Shown here: positions 38,137-49,400 of the stretch, piece by piece
How positions within the stretch are numbered: position 1 is the first letter of the stretch
Layout: each line of letters starts with the position of its first letter
Assembly: GCA_008508345.1 (NCBI GenBank)
Contig: QNGE01000439.1
Location: forward strand, 64,927 to 128,926
DNA from: Paragonimus westermani
Taxonomy: Eukaryota > Platyhelminthes > Trematoda > Plagiorchiida > Troglotrematidae
Reading direction: 5' to 3'
DNA length: 64,000 nt
The notes under the pieces: model-generated
What the model was told of the DNA's origin: nothing
Seen by the model: only the letters and a program-made list of their open reading frames with translations
The model's database searches: none
Made by a program: the position numbers and the translations under genes

Positions 38137-38178
38137 GTGTGGTTGGAGTTGTGATTGCTCCGGTTGAGCTTGTTGTGG
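38137..38178 (-). CDS. Mini-exon, Thr-rich (42 nt)
   Basis: A 42-nt exon (2+13 codons+1) with an excellent acceptor (TCTTCTCCCTCTTTTCAG) and donor ACAC|GTAATT. It encodes TTSSTGAITTPTT. It opens with CC ACA ACA, almost the same as the 29.4 and 36.3 kb exons, and keeps phase 1-1. At this length it is close to the micro-exon range described for secreted proteins of parasitic flatworms. It is the most upstream exon I place with fair confidence. Confidence 0.55.
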
Positions 38179-40158
38179 CTGAAAAGAGGGAGAAGAATTC
38201 AAATATTCGTTAGATTGTCCTAACCAAACATATGTTCAAAAAATTAACAGAACTTCTCAAAAGACTTCTCGTATTAAAGATTTATCTTTAAAACTACCTG
38301 TTTACAGATAAAAGAATGTGGAGCAGACGGTTTTGAGTCGAATTGGCAGGCAATGTGTTTACATTCACCCCGAGAGATGTGTAATATCCAGCCATGTTTA
38401 AACTTCCGACAAACAAAGAAAGACTGACCCAGTATGCTTCCATCACACAGTAATGAAAACCTTTTGTATTGGATAGTGGATATTCACAATTGTTATGATG
38501 TAAAACAGTAATTTCATCTTCGCTTTGCAAGCAATTCAGGAACTGGAGTACTTTCTCCGTTCAAAAGTTCAACCACTAAAAAATAACATAAGACCGGTAA
38601 GTTCGAGTCCATACGGAAGAGTTTTTCTTTTAAGATCTAGTTGAAGCTTCTAAAAATACATTTAACGACTGTTGACGAGGGTAGCTTTATCAGAAATGTC
38701 ACCGACGTGAAGAGATTATATTATTACATTACTCAGAATTACTCTTTGACACTTGACAGCTGTGCAATGAAATCGTCATTTACATGGGGTAGGGAGGAGT
38801 GGTTTATAAGATGTTTTTTGTACTAGTTACTTCTGATCAGTTGAAACAGTATTCCTACCTTTGAAGGTGATAACAGTCAGAGGGTAAGGTCATGAGAGTT
38901 TGATCAAAAACGTTTAATATGGCAGAAAACTGAAGCAGAGTGGCACGCCCAACTTCAGTGGCTCCGGCAAACACTTTTGGGTGCAAACCAAATCATGATT
39001 GGATCAGAGTGGTTTCTATTCACAGAGTCCACATTTTGAACGATATGCACGTCTTCTTAATATGTAAATTCAGGACAGGGTGATAAAATATATCCATTTT
39101 TAAACTCAGCATTATTTCGATAAAGTGCACCAGAGCAAGATAGCCAGTGTTTTTCATGTTCCGTCCTGTTGAGTTCAGAAAATCAGCATTTGGTTTCCGG
39201 GTGTCAAAACTCCAACCGAGATTTAAATCACACCAAGGAAAGTCGTGTAGTAAGTGTTCACTGATTATTTTTGAATCAACTAACGTTATTTAGCAGTCAG
39301 GGTTACGTTGTGAATCCGTTAAAAGTTTCTAGGTTTATCTCGCACACGCATGATACATTACTGTTCATTTTCATAGGCTTTCTCACACAATATGAAGTAT
39401 GTTAGAAAATTATAAATGACATTTACCAATTTCTCCAGTCCTCAGATTATGTCTCATGCATTCACAACAGTTGCAGGACATTGTCAACACTCTTGAGGAA
39501 GGCCACCCGAGGTGGTTGAAACGTAGAGTAGTACAACTTGCTCGCAACTTTGTGTTATTCTCAATTTGTTTATCAGTGACATTTTTAACTTTGCCGAGCT
39601 TCTGTATCGTGACACAGTAGTATTTGAGGGCCACTGACTACGTCATAGACATTAAGTCTACCGTCCATTACGAAGGACACAATCTGACTGGTTGGGCTCC
39701 AATTTCGCCCACTTAACTGGTCAACGTTAGTGTGTTGGAAGAAACAATGCTTTTTGAGGGCGACTACAAACTGGCGCTTGTGCCTACATCTCTTCCACGG
39801 ACAGAGAGCAGTATTCTCGAATTTTTGTAAGTGAACTCTCGAGTGTACTATTTTCACCAAACTTAACAGCAGTGGTCCAACTATGTGTTCGCTTTGTACA
39901 TCTAGTGAGGATGACTGTAACTGTCGCTAGCGGAGTATTTATCATATGTAATAGTGAACTGCTTCCAGCTTCTGAACCCGTGATACACAAACTAACTGGA
40001 GATTATAATCCGTGACATTAACCGCTAACCAGACCGATTGATCGAATATATTGGCCGACAGCAAAAATAACCCAAGTGTACGAATCCCAGACGGGTTGTT
40101 CGCACCGTTACGATGACGGCAGAAAGTTTGGCCCATTTGTTTGTTTTTGATAACCTCC
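38179..40158. other. No gene seen
   Basis: Intron or intergenic DNA. At about 39495-39530 there is a stem-like CCACCCGAGGTGG followed by TTGAAACG that resembles a hammerhead-ribozyme core of Penelope-type repeats (see findings). Confidence 0.35.
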
Positions 40159-40400
40159 GTTCATATTTGATAATTCGGTCATGCTTAATGCGAGGTACAT
40201 GACGCAGTGGTAAACACAGTTGCCTCATGTAAGCGTGGCCTGAGTTCAAATCGCGGCCGTGGCAAGGATATGCACTACTGACGAGCTCTGATGAGAGCGA
40301 AACTCGAGTCCAGTGCTTCTTCTCGAAAAAGGCTGGCTGGAAAGTCCATGTGAATACGAAGGCTGCGATCAAATGTGAATGGTTTTCAACTTAAAAATCA
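40159..40400 (+). repeat. tRNA-derived SINE, near full length
   Basis: One of the two best copies. It opens with GTTCATATTTGATAATTCGGT. A box TGACGCAGTGGTAAACACAG is near 40199-40218 and B box GAGTTCAAATCGC near 40243-40255, both close to the consensus of RNA polymerase III internal promoters. The body reads ATATGCACTACTGACGAGCT, GAGAGCGAAACTCGAGTCC, CTTCTTCTCGAAAAAGGCTG and ends TGGTTTTCAACTTAAAAAT. The fit to the copy at 53738-53975 is very good, so this family was active relatively recently. Confidence 0.8.
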
Positions 40401-40763
40401 ACCAAATCTCCGACTACTCATCAGTAATCTCCAATCTATTTCCTTCTTTCTCGAATCATTACAATAACAATAGGCCATTGTGTCACTCTATCCTGGACAC
40501 CGTTCTAACACTTTAACGCTTTTCTAGATGCAGTTTTTAGAGCTAAAGATTCTGAAGCGTACGATTGTACACCACCGTGTCCGTTATTGACGGAATTTTA
40601 TGATCTACTTTTCGGTTGAGCTATTGGAGACAAGATACAATATGTAACCAACCACAGACACTACTTAAAGTCTAAAATCGCTCATATCCACCTGTTTTCA
40701 TTTACAAAACAGAAGAAAGGGAAATTCATTGCTGAGTTACTCTTGTAGGTGATATACTACCTG

Positions 40764-41206
40764 TGTAGCGTTTTGTACACCATTTTCTACTTCATATTTT
40801 TTATTGTTATCCATGCCTTTTCATCTTCTTCAACCTCACATGTACACATGATGTTTGAACAAGGTTAATCGATCCACAGAGTAATCAATAATTTTCAAAA
40901 ATTACACTTCCGAGTTCGCGAGTTCTGCTTTCTGTTCGCGTACAAATCTTTTGAAGAGTTAGAATTCAGCGGAATCAACGTTTAGTTGGGCAAATTTATT
41001 TATTCGTTTATTTATCTGTCGTTGGAATTATTTCGGTCGTGACATCGAGACTATCTGGGGACACACGACAGAATCCTCATTTGGTGTAGTGGAAAACTAA
41101 ACCAACGTGCCTCCACGAACTGTTGTGAGTTATTTGTTTTCCGTTTCATCAGATTTCGACTTTCTATTCACACCTGAGTTTCTATATACTGTTTAGATCC
41201 ACTACA
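40764..41206 (+). repeat. 5' LTR of CsRn1-type Ty3/gypsy element
   Basis: About 443 bp, starting TGTAGC and ending ACTACA just before the primer-binding region. It aligns with 45291-45672 over CTACTTCATATTTTTTATTG, TGATGTTTGAACAAGG, TCGATCCACAGAGTAATCAA and TTCTGCTTTCTGTTCGCG, down to CTCCACGAAC and TTGTGAG. Only a few substitutions and one indel (a roughly 15-bp gap near 41073) separate the LTRs, pointing to a fairly young insertion. The last 77 bp of this copy have no counterpart at the 3' LTR. Edges are inferred from the TG...CA rule. Confidence 0.75.
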
Positions 41207-41208
41207 TT

Positions 41209-41224
41209 TATTGGTGAGCCCGCT
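41209..41224 (+). promoter_or_regulatory. Probable primer-binding site
   Basis: TATTGGTGAGCCCG lies a few bases after the LTR end. Its TGGTGA-CCCG form is typical of tRNA-primed Ty3/gypsy elements of the CsRn1 clade, for which a tRNA-Trp primer is known. I infer the tRNA identity from that relationship, not from a local tRNA match. Confidence 0.5.
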
Positions 41225-41278
41225 TATCATTTTTTTCTTCCGAACTGCGTTTCTATCCACTATTTGTTATCATTAGCA

Positions 41279-42097
41279 ATGCTTGACGACACTGCAGACA
41301 TTGATATTAAAACCGAGCACAGCGTTGCTTTAAAACTGCCTGAGTACAGCGCTCGAAACCCTCGATTGTGGTTCCATCAGATTGAGGCCGTTTTTACCAC
41401 CAGGCGGATAACATCAGAGAAAATAAGATTTTCATACGTGGTACAATCACTTCCTTTTGATGTCGCAGCTGAAGTGGAAGACCTGTTGGAATCAATCCCA
41501 GCTGATTTCCCCTATACTATTTTAAAAGACGCCATCATAAAACGCACTGGGAAGTCAGAAGCAAAACTCCTACATGATTTGTTCAATTCGGTCGAGTTGG
41601 GTGATCGGTCTCCATCTCAACTGTTGCGTTATATGAGAGGTCTTTTGGGCTCGCGAAAGCTTGACGATGCCATTTTAAAACAGTTATGGGCCGAAAAACT
41701 GCCATCCGCGGTACAACACATTTTGGCTGCCATGGATGAAGAGAGCTCACTCGACAAATTAGCAGCCCTTGCGGACAAAGTAGCAGAGACTTTCCCTTCA
41801 CAGCCAGTGTGCACCACGACCATAACCGTTCCCAAGTCACCCCCTTCAGTCCCGACAACTGATGATAGCCTGAAACTTTTGATAGAGAAAATGTGCCACC
41901 GTATGGACAATATGGCTATGCAGATTAACGAACTGAAGAAGCAACCACCCAAAAGCCGTACACGATCTAACTCTCGCACTCGACCAAGGTGGTGCTGGTA
42001 CCACCAAAACTTTCGGGACAAAGCAAAGAAGTGCACCCCGCCGTGCACATTCCGAACTCGCCACGCGTCACCGTCAAACCGGCAGGCCAGCCAGTAA
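41279..42097 (+). CDS. gag: Gag-like protein of CsRn1-type retrotransposon
   Basis: An intact frame of 272 codons from the first good ATG (41279) to TAA. It encodes the structural capsid/nucleocapsid protein of the LTR element. The N-terminal half has the gag motif [20 protein letters not shown] followed by helical, Leu-rich segments ([20 protein letters not shown]). Near the C-terminus a basic Arg/Ser stretch precedes [18 protein letters not shown]. This is a C-x2-H-x9-C-x3-C knuckle in place of the usual CCHC, a trait of the CsRn1 clade. The end overlaps the pol frame in a different register, so pol would need frameshifting. It is the only retroelement frame in the window with no stop. Confidence 0.8.
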   Translation: MLDDTADIDIKTEHSVALKLPEYSARNPRLWFHQIEAVFTTRRITSEKIRFSYVVQSLPFDVAAEVEDLLESIPADFPYTILKDAIIKRTGKSEAKLLHDLFNSVELGDRSPSQLLRYMRGLLGSRKLDDAILKQLWAEKLPSAVQHILAAMDEESSLDKLAALADKVAETFPSQPVCTTTITVPKSPPSVPTTDDSLKLLIEKMCHRMDNMAMQINELKKQPPKSRTRSNSRTRPRWCWYHQNFRDKAKKCTPPCTFRTRHASPSNRQASQ

Positions 42098-45000
42098 CGG
42101 CGACGACTGTTGCTGGCCAAGCAGGTACTAGTCGCCTATTTTTCATCAGGGACCGGTCGACCGGCTTGCGGTTTCTTATCGATACCGGAGCCGAGCTCAG
42201 CGTCATTCCTCCGCAACCAAGTGATCGACTTCAGTCAGGCCAGTACACCTTACAGGCCGCGAATCAAAGTCGCATCAAAACTTTCGGGGAACGCTCACTC
42301 ACTGTCGATCTTGGTCTCCGGCGATGTTTCCGTTGGATATTCCTGCTTGCCGACGTCCAAACGCCACTCATCGGTGCCGACTTCCTGGCACACTTTAACC
42401 TTTCCGTTGATGTCAAGAGGCGTAAGCTAATTGACAACACTACCGCCTGCACAGTAAATGGTGTTCAATCGACGATAGCGTCAATCGGCATCCGACCCGC
42501 TCTTCCACCAACACCGTCTTTTGCAGCACTGTTGAAGGATTTTCCTTCGTTAACTCGGCCGTGCTCACATACCGAGACGGTTAAGCACAGTGTGGAACAT
42601 CACATTACAACACGCGGTCCTCCGGTTTTCGCCCGTCCACGCCGTTTACATCCAGATAAACTCAAAATAGCCAAAGCTGAATTCGAACATATGCTTCAGT
42701 TGGGCATAATTCGACCTTCGAACAGCTCTTGGGCAACACCGCTACACATGGTACCTAAAAAGTCTCCGGGTGATTGGCGACCTTGCGGTGATTACCGTGC
42801 TCTCAACAATTGCACAATCCCGGACAGGTACCCTATACCGCATATACACGACTTTTCGTTAGGACTCGCTGGCGCTACCATCTTCTCTAAATTAGACCTT
42901 GTACGCGCCTATTATCACATCCCGGTCGCGGAAGAAGATACTTCAAAGACAGCCATTACAACACCTTTCGGACTTTTTGAATTCACAAGGATGCCCTTCG
43001 GGCTCCGTAATGCAGCTCAAACATTTCAACGATTCATGGACGAAGTATTACGCGGACTCCCTTTTGCGTACGTCTACATCGATGATGTTTTGATCGCTAG
43101 CCGCTCAAACGAGGAACACCTTTCTCACCTTCGTGCTGTTTTTGAACGTTTCGCGCAATATGATATTAAAATCAACATCGACAAGTGTGCCTTCGGTGTT
43201 ATCTCATTCGATTTCCTGGAACATCGCATAGACCAAACCGGCATCACACCTCTGCCAGATAGAGTTGAGTCTATTTCTACTTTTCTGACTCCCACTACGA
43301 TGATACAACTCCGACGATTTCTCAGCATACTCAACTACTATCGACGTTTCATTCCCCATTGCGCGGAACTTATAAAACCTCTAACTGACCTAGTGGACTC
43401 TAAACGCAAGTCAGTTGAATTGTCACCTGGAACCAAAGCAGCTTTCTCGACAGCAAAGGAAGCCTTATGTCATGCCACAAAACTGTGCTTCATCATTTCT
43501 CATCCAAACGTTCGTCTCATTCTCACCACAGATGCATTAAACGCTGCCGTCGGCGCAGTCCTGAAACAGTCTGTGAATGGTGAACAGCAACCCCTGGCCT
43601 TTTTCTCGCAAAAGTCACAACCAGCACAGACTAAGTACAGCACATTTGGACGTGAGTTGCTGGCCATTTATTTGGTGATCCGTTATTTTCGGCATCTTTT
43701 GGAAGGTCGACAAGCCTTTAACATTTGCTTTCCATGCTAAACTTGATCGGTACTCTCCGCGCAAAATCAGACATTTGGACTACATCTCCCAATTCGCCAC
43801 GGACATCCGACACCTACGTGGTGACGCCAATATCGTATCTGATACATTATCACGACCTGATGTCAACTCAGTCCAGTCACCTCCTTCCTTCGATTTGTCT
43901 CAAATGGCCACAGCCCAGCAGTGCAGTGAGGACATGAACGACGTCTCTATCTGTAAGTCCGTGAAATTGTCTACCATCCGTTCACCAACGCAAGCTGGCG
44001 ACATTTTGTGTGATACTTCAACGGGTACACCCAGACCTTTTGTTCCACTTTCTTACCGACGTACTGTTTTCAATCATTTCCACCGTTTATCTCATCCCGG
44101 AAAACGCGACACACTGAAATTGATTGCACAACGCTTTGTTTAGCCCTCTATGAACAAAGACGTTCGCCTTTGGTCACAACAATGCCTAGAGTGCCAAAGT
44201 AGTGAAGTGAACAAGCATACGGTTACCAAACCAGGCACATTCTCCCAACCGGACGCCCGTTTTTCCCATGTGCATCTTGACATCGTTGGCCCACTACCAC
44301 CCTCCAACGATTGTTTGCGTATACTGATTGCAATCTACCGTTTTACCCGTTGGCCTTTAGCTGTGCCCATCAGAGATATTTCAGCAGAGACAGTCGTTAA
44401 AACTTTCTTAGAACACTGGATCGCTAATTTTGATGTGCTACCAACAATCACTACGGATCGAGGCACCCAGTTCCAGTCTTCTCTTTTTCGCAATTTCAGG
44501 CAGTTACTGGGTTGCTCGCACATCAAAACGACAGCATACCACCCTTGTGCTAACGGTTTAGTCGAGCGTTTTCACTGACAACTGAAAGCCTCGATAACCG
44601 CTCAGTCCGACGCAACGAAGTGGAGTGAACATCTACCACTCATTCTCCTCGGAATCCGGTCTACCGTTAAAGAGTACATTGGCTGTACTACCTCTGAGTT
44701 AGTTTACGGTACCAACTTGCATCTCCCAGGATAACTGATTCAACCCTCGACTCATCCAGACTCAGGCACGGACTACATTTCACGTTTACGACAGCACATG
44801 TCCAGCCTTCGTTTCACACCGACCCGTAAACATTGGCGCCGAGAACAAAAATCTCCAGATTTGTTCACATGCAAATTTGTGTTTATGCGCCAAGACGCCA
44901 CCAAGAAATCGTTACATCCACGATACCTCGGCCCCTTCAAAGTAGTTAAACGGGACGAGAAATTCTTCATTATTGAAAAGTCTGGACGAAGTGAATCGGT

Positions 45001-45202
45001 ATCCATTGATCGGCTAAAACCAGCCTACACAGAACAAGATGTTGACCCACCTGAACCGACGTTGACTGAGAGCAACCCCTCTCCATCCCCAACAGTATTA
45101 CACTCCCCTGCAGCTCAGCCCCCTTGTTCCACTGAACAACGTACCACACGTGAAGGGCGATCTGTACAGTGGCCAAAACACCTAACAGATTACAGTACAT
45201 GA
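41989..45202 (+). pseudogene. pol: Pol of CsRn1-type Ty3/gypsy element (PR-RT-RNaseH-IN), broken
   Basis: Domains in order are: aspartic protease with [13 protein letters not shown] (near 42175); reverse transcriptase with the catalytic YIDDVLIAS (near 43075) and neighbouring [11 protein letters not shown]; RNase H with [14 protein letters not shown] and FGRELLAIY (43530-43680); integrase with an HFHRLSHPG and CLEC zinc-binding region (44080-44200), and DDE residues in LDIVGP, TTDRGTQF and NGLVERFH; and a chromo-like/GPY-like tail (YLGPFKVVKRDEKF, near 44920). Damage: a small deletion near 43710 removes the segment with the third RNase H acidic residue and shifts the frame, giving a stop at 43738. 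In-frame stops follow at 44141 (TAG), 44576 (TGA) and 44732 (TAA). The core catalytic residues of PR, RT and IN remain visible. Confidence 0.85.
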
Positions 45203-45275
45203 TATGACTATCGAGCGTTTGGTTTATTTTCTCCTCATTGCCATTCTTTCATCGTGTTTTCAACCCACAAACGTT

Positions 45276-45290
45276 CTGGTGGGGGAGTTC
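45276..45290 (+). promoter_or_regulatory. Polypurine tract of the LTR element
   Basis: CTGGTGGGGGAGTTC lies directly before the proposed TG start of the 3' LTR. Purine-rich tracts at this place prime plus-strand DNA synthesis in LTR elements. The run GGTGGGGGAG is the core. Confidence 0.5.
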
Positions 45291-45672
45291 TGGAGCTATT
45301 TGTACACTATTTTCTACTTCATATTTTTTATTGTTATCCATGCCTTTTCATTTTCTTCAACCTCACATGTACACATGATGTTTGAACAAGGTTAATCGAT
45401 CCACAGAGTAATCAATAACTTTCAAAAATTACACTTCCGAGTTCGCGAGTTCTGCTTTCTGTTCGCGTACAAATCTTTTGAAGAGTTAGAGTTCAGCGGA
45501 ATCAACCGTTTAGTTGGGCAAATTTATTTATTCATTTATTTATCTGTCGTTGGATTTATCTCGGTCCTGACAACGAGAATATCTGGGGGACACACGACAA
45601 GTAGTATTAGTGAGAATCCTCATTTGGTGTAGTGGAAAACTAAACCAACGTGCCTCCACGAACTATTGTGAG
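45291..45672 (+). repeat. 3' LTR of CsRn1-type element, 3'-truncated
   Basis: It starts TGGAGCTATTTGTACAC and runs parallel to the 5' LTR to TTGTGAG, where similarity stops abruptly. The last 77 bp of the 5' LTR are missing here. It carries about 15 extra bases (AAGTAGTATTAGTG region near 45600) absent from the 5' LTR. Because the outer end is lost, a target-site duplication cannot be checked. Confidence 0.7.
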
Positions 45673-46200
45673 AAGAATGTAATGTTTATGGTGCTATAAC
45701 TATTTTCATTGATAATCTTGCTACTTGTGAGTAGTGTAATAATGCAGAAGTATTTTTAATTGTTGCAGAGCAAGAAGAGAAGGGTTGTAGATAATAGGAA
45801 AACGCTTTTGGCTACTGCTACCCACAGTCTCCAGCCTTATCAACCACATTCGCCTACTTCAGAATCATTGTTTTGATCGCTATCGTGAAGGCCGTCTCGG
45901 AATATAACTGATTTTTTGTGCCTCCACCAAACTTTCTTCGAGTTGCTAAGTATTTTGAGGCCATTATGGACGCAATCAGAATACTGACTTATCATAGCTA
46001 TTATGTCTTAACAATTACTTATATGTACTATAACCTATGCTCTGTTGATTGTGTGCTGGCGGTTGGTACTTCATCCGCGTACTGCCAAACATTCCGTGTG
46101 GAATTCACCATAGAGTGAAGAAAGATGATCTGTGGGGAAGTAATAAGTTGAGAAGGGAGTATTATACGATTGAGAAGATCAAAGGCTAAGCCATACTCAC
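45673..46200. other. No gene seen
   Basis: Flanking DNA after the broken LTR edge. No coding or repeat signal recognised. Confidence 0.35.
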
Positions 46201-46239
46201 AAGCAGTTGTGGTTGAGCATTTGTGAGTAATAATTTTTT
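46201..46239 (-). CDS. Possible 39-nt Thr-rich exon
   Basis: A candidate of 2+12 codons+1 with an excellent donor (GCTT|GTGAGT). It encodes KIITHKCSTTTA, with the same phase 1-1 and terminal Thr run as the mucin exons. The acceptor is less good: an upstream pyrimidine tract (CTTCCCTAACTTCATTC) is followed by AAGGCAAG, and using the earlier AAG would break the phase. It would extend the minus-strand gene beyond the LTR retrotransposon. Could be chance. Confidence 0.25.
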
Positions 46240-46261
46240 CTTGCCTTGAATGAAGTTAGGG

Positions 46262-46435
46262 AAGCAGGGTCCCAGTCCCGGACCTTGCAAGACTATGCAC
46301 TACTGATGTCCTTTAACAAAAGCGAAACTACAGTCTAGTGCTTCCTTTTGAACAGAACAAACTAGGTAGCTGCGAAAGCCTGTGCCAAATTCCAGCCAGG
46401 TTCACTCTAAGTTAACCAAAAAACCCCACTACTTA
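46262..46435 (+). repeat. tRNA-derived SINE, 5'-truncated
   Basis: It starts at the B-box region (GGGTCCCAGTCCCGG) and continues with CTATGCACTACTGATG, AAAGCGAAACTACAGTCTAG, GCTTCCTTTTGAAC and GCGAAAGCCTG, ending near CTAAGTTAACC. The A box is missing. It lies directly beside the possible exon at 46201-46239. Confidence 0.6.
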
Positions 46436-49400
46436 TCGATAACTGATTAATAATTGCAGTGTAGAATTATCTGATTCTTCATTGATTTGTGTTGTATCTG
46501 TATGTGGTTCAAGTGTTCCAAATATATATAGGGTAAACCCCCGATTTTTTTCATTAGCACCTACAGAACCAAAGTATACAGAAACAAATGTGACTCAGTT
46601 TACCTAGTTTCTAACGATGTCCACATAAATAAAGTGACTGCATTCGATGTGATGAGAACGATCAGAGCATCATAACTAGTGTTCATTCTGCCTAAGAATG
46701 ATTCCCAGTAAGTTAGAATTATGGTCTTTATAAACAACTGACTCATAAGAAACTAGAACCAAAGCTTCTAAGAAACCCTCGCTTTGTTCAAGATATATTG
46801 TTAACTTGGATGTTCACAAAACTGCCTAGGGACGAATAGGTTTTCCATATAACTAACCCACTGTTAAGCCTCGACGTCGAACTACCTGAAATTCGAAAAC
46901 GTACACAATTCCTCATGATCAAACTGATGTTCTGCTGAGAGTGTAATCTAGTCTGACAAAGAACCGCACTGTGTACCACTCGTTTTTTTGGGTGGATTAA
47001 CTAACATAGTCATGCTCAACTAATGCGGTGGGGTACCTAACACCTCACTCTACTCTGCTACTGGTGCATCTAGGACACGCCTACAAATGTTCATTAGAAT
47101 GACTACTTTTACAGTCCAATTTGGTCGTGACTCCACTGGTTTACCCTTGGGCGATTCACTGTTAATATTGGTTGATCATGCCTCGCTTATAAAGAGATTC
47201 TGTGCCAGGCGTGCCGCGGAAAATGGCTAAGTTTTACCTACCCGAATAATGTCTCACGTAAAATTCCTTCACGTCAAACTACGACATGGGGGAAACTAAG
47301 TGGACTGCGCACCGTGTCAGAAGAACTTGATGGAAGGCCTCAAAAAACGTTCACTTATTACTGCCACTATCGTTCACACCACAGTTTTCAGCACCCAGGA
47401 AATTCCCGAATTGCTAAGAATAGTTGCTGTTTATTGTCAGTGTTTAATGGTCTATGAAACTTTTCTCACGTATTCCGCATGTTTACGCACAAGTCTTCTC
47501 TCTCTTTAGAACACGGCAATCACCTGGCTCTACCTTCAATATTCTCCCTAACCTTAAAATTCCCCAAGTCATTCCAGTGCACCTGTTACTTCCGCAGGCA
47601 GTTTGAGTGAGCACCTGCAGACGTGAAATAAATTCAGTCATAAAGTGGAATAACATGTCACCTGTAAGTTTTGAGCAGTCAGCTCAGTAGACTGGGTTTC
47701 CGAGGTTCATAAACCATCCATAATTTGTATTAAGATTATTGATATTATTCTGGTGTCATACAGGACGTAGCAGACAAAACGGTTGGGCACAGTTATCACG
47801 GAATGATACCTCGAAAGCCAGTATCCCGTGGCAACACTGGCTGCGTTTACCAACATTAACCCCGAGTGAATTTTGCGTTGAGGTCGTTCGTAATGTCTGA
47901 ATCTGAACTTTTCTACGTCCTGGTTATAGAGAGTAGAGAAGGGGATTGTACTTCTTCTAAGACTGCTTAACTGTTTGTCATTTTGAGCTAAGCGCTAGTA
48001 CCATATGTTAAGCAGTTACTTTATCCGATTACCTAGAAGTCTCCACTAGTTTTTGTCTGTAATGGGCCCGTTCAATGTAATCAATTTCGTGGTGAAGACA
48101 TTTAAAAAATCATGTGTCCTTGATGCTTTCTCGGAATGCATGTTGCGGAGTAAATAAATTCAGCTGACCTCCACAAAAGTAAACTTTAATGGAAGGGGGT
48201 AACTCAAATTGACAAAGTTATTCCTTGAAAAAGCAACGCTCGAGACAGAATTTGTTCAGGTTTCTAAACAAACAATGCTGTGAAAAATTCCTTCATGTAC
48301 GTGTATGCCACAGACAGGCGCCCAATACACCCAGGACTTTCAAGATGACACTACAGATAGTTCGGCATCTCCAGAAAAAAATCGTAAAGAGGTTATGTTT
48401 ATCAATTTGTAAGGACATTTGACTGTCTGTATGAGACTGCTGATTACTTCTTTAGTCTTATGTTTAAGTAGTTCCCAACGCTAAATGTTGAACGCATTGA
48501 TAAAACATCCGGTTAGCACCAGGTGTGCCAAAGTGCAAAGACCGTCATTGACCTACGATATAAGATGTACAAAATATTCCGTTGAACCTTAAGCGGTAAA
48601 TTTTTGGGGTGCTTTGGCAACCATCTTCAATAAAAAAATTTAATAGCAGTAAGATTTGATAATGCGACCTTCATACCATACGATTGACGCAATTGTGATC
48701 TTTCGTTTTCAACGCTCTACCAGCAAAGTCTGTCAGCTGAACCGTAACAAAGAAAAAGCGTTTCTTCGTTAATTGTTCTTTCCGAACAACAAAGAAACCA
48801 ATGCAACATGCTTACAATAAAGAAGGTCAATCAGCACTGTGCATTCTTGAATGGTTGTAACTACAGTGAGTCTTCAGGGTCCTCAGAGTTACAATCATAT
48901 TTGGTTTGTAAATCAAGTATTTTTGTTCTCCGCTTCTTGAATTTTTACCTGGACTATTTCTAAGGGTTTTTACAACACTGTGAATGGTTGTATTATTCAT
49001 TCTCGTACAGAGCTTTCGGTTAAATCACTTACCATTAACGAGTGTTGTTTATTGGCTTTGGTTTACAACTCACATAACTGTTTTTGCTATCACTGGACAG
49101 ATTTCAAAATACCTCCGACTAAGTACCACCGCGACTTTCACAGTGCTTCAAAAGAACTCACAAGCAAAGAGGAGTAACTCAACCTTCTCATACTGTTTAA
49201 ACCATGGGATCATTACCTTATATCGTTCAAGATTAAAGAGCTGACTAACTCAGTCCAAAATGACCGTATGATTTGATTGATGTCTGCTGGTCTGTGGTCG
49301 GTTCCTCCAGCTTTTATGGCATCTCTCACGCAACATACGGAACGTGGTTCGGCTCTGTTGCTCAATAAGTCTGGTGAGTGTACATGCACAACCTTGAGCA

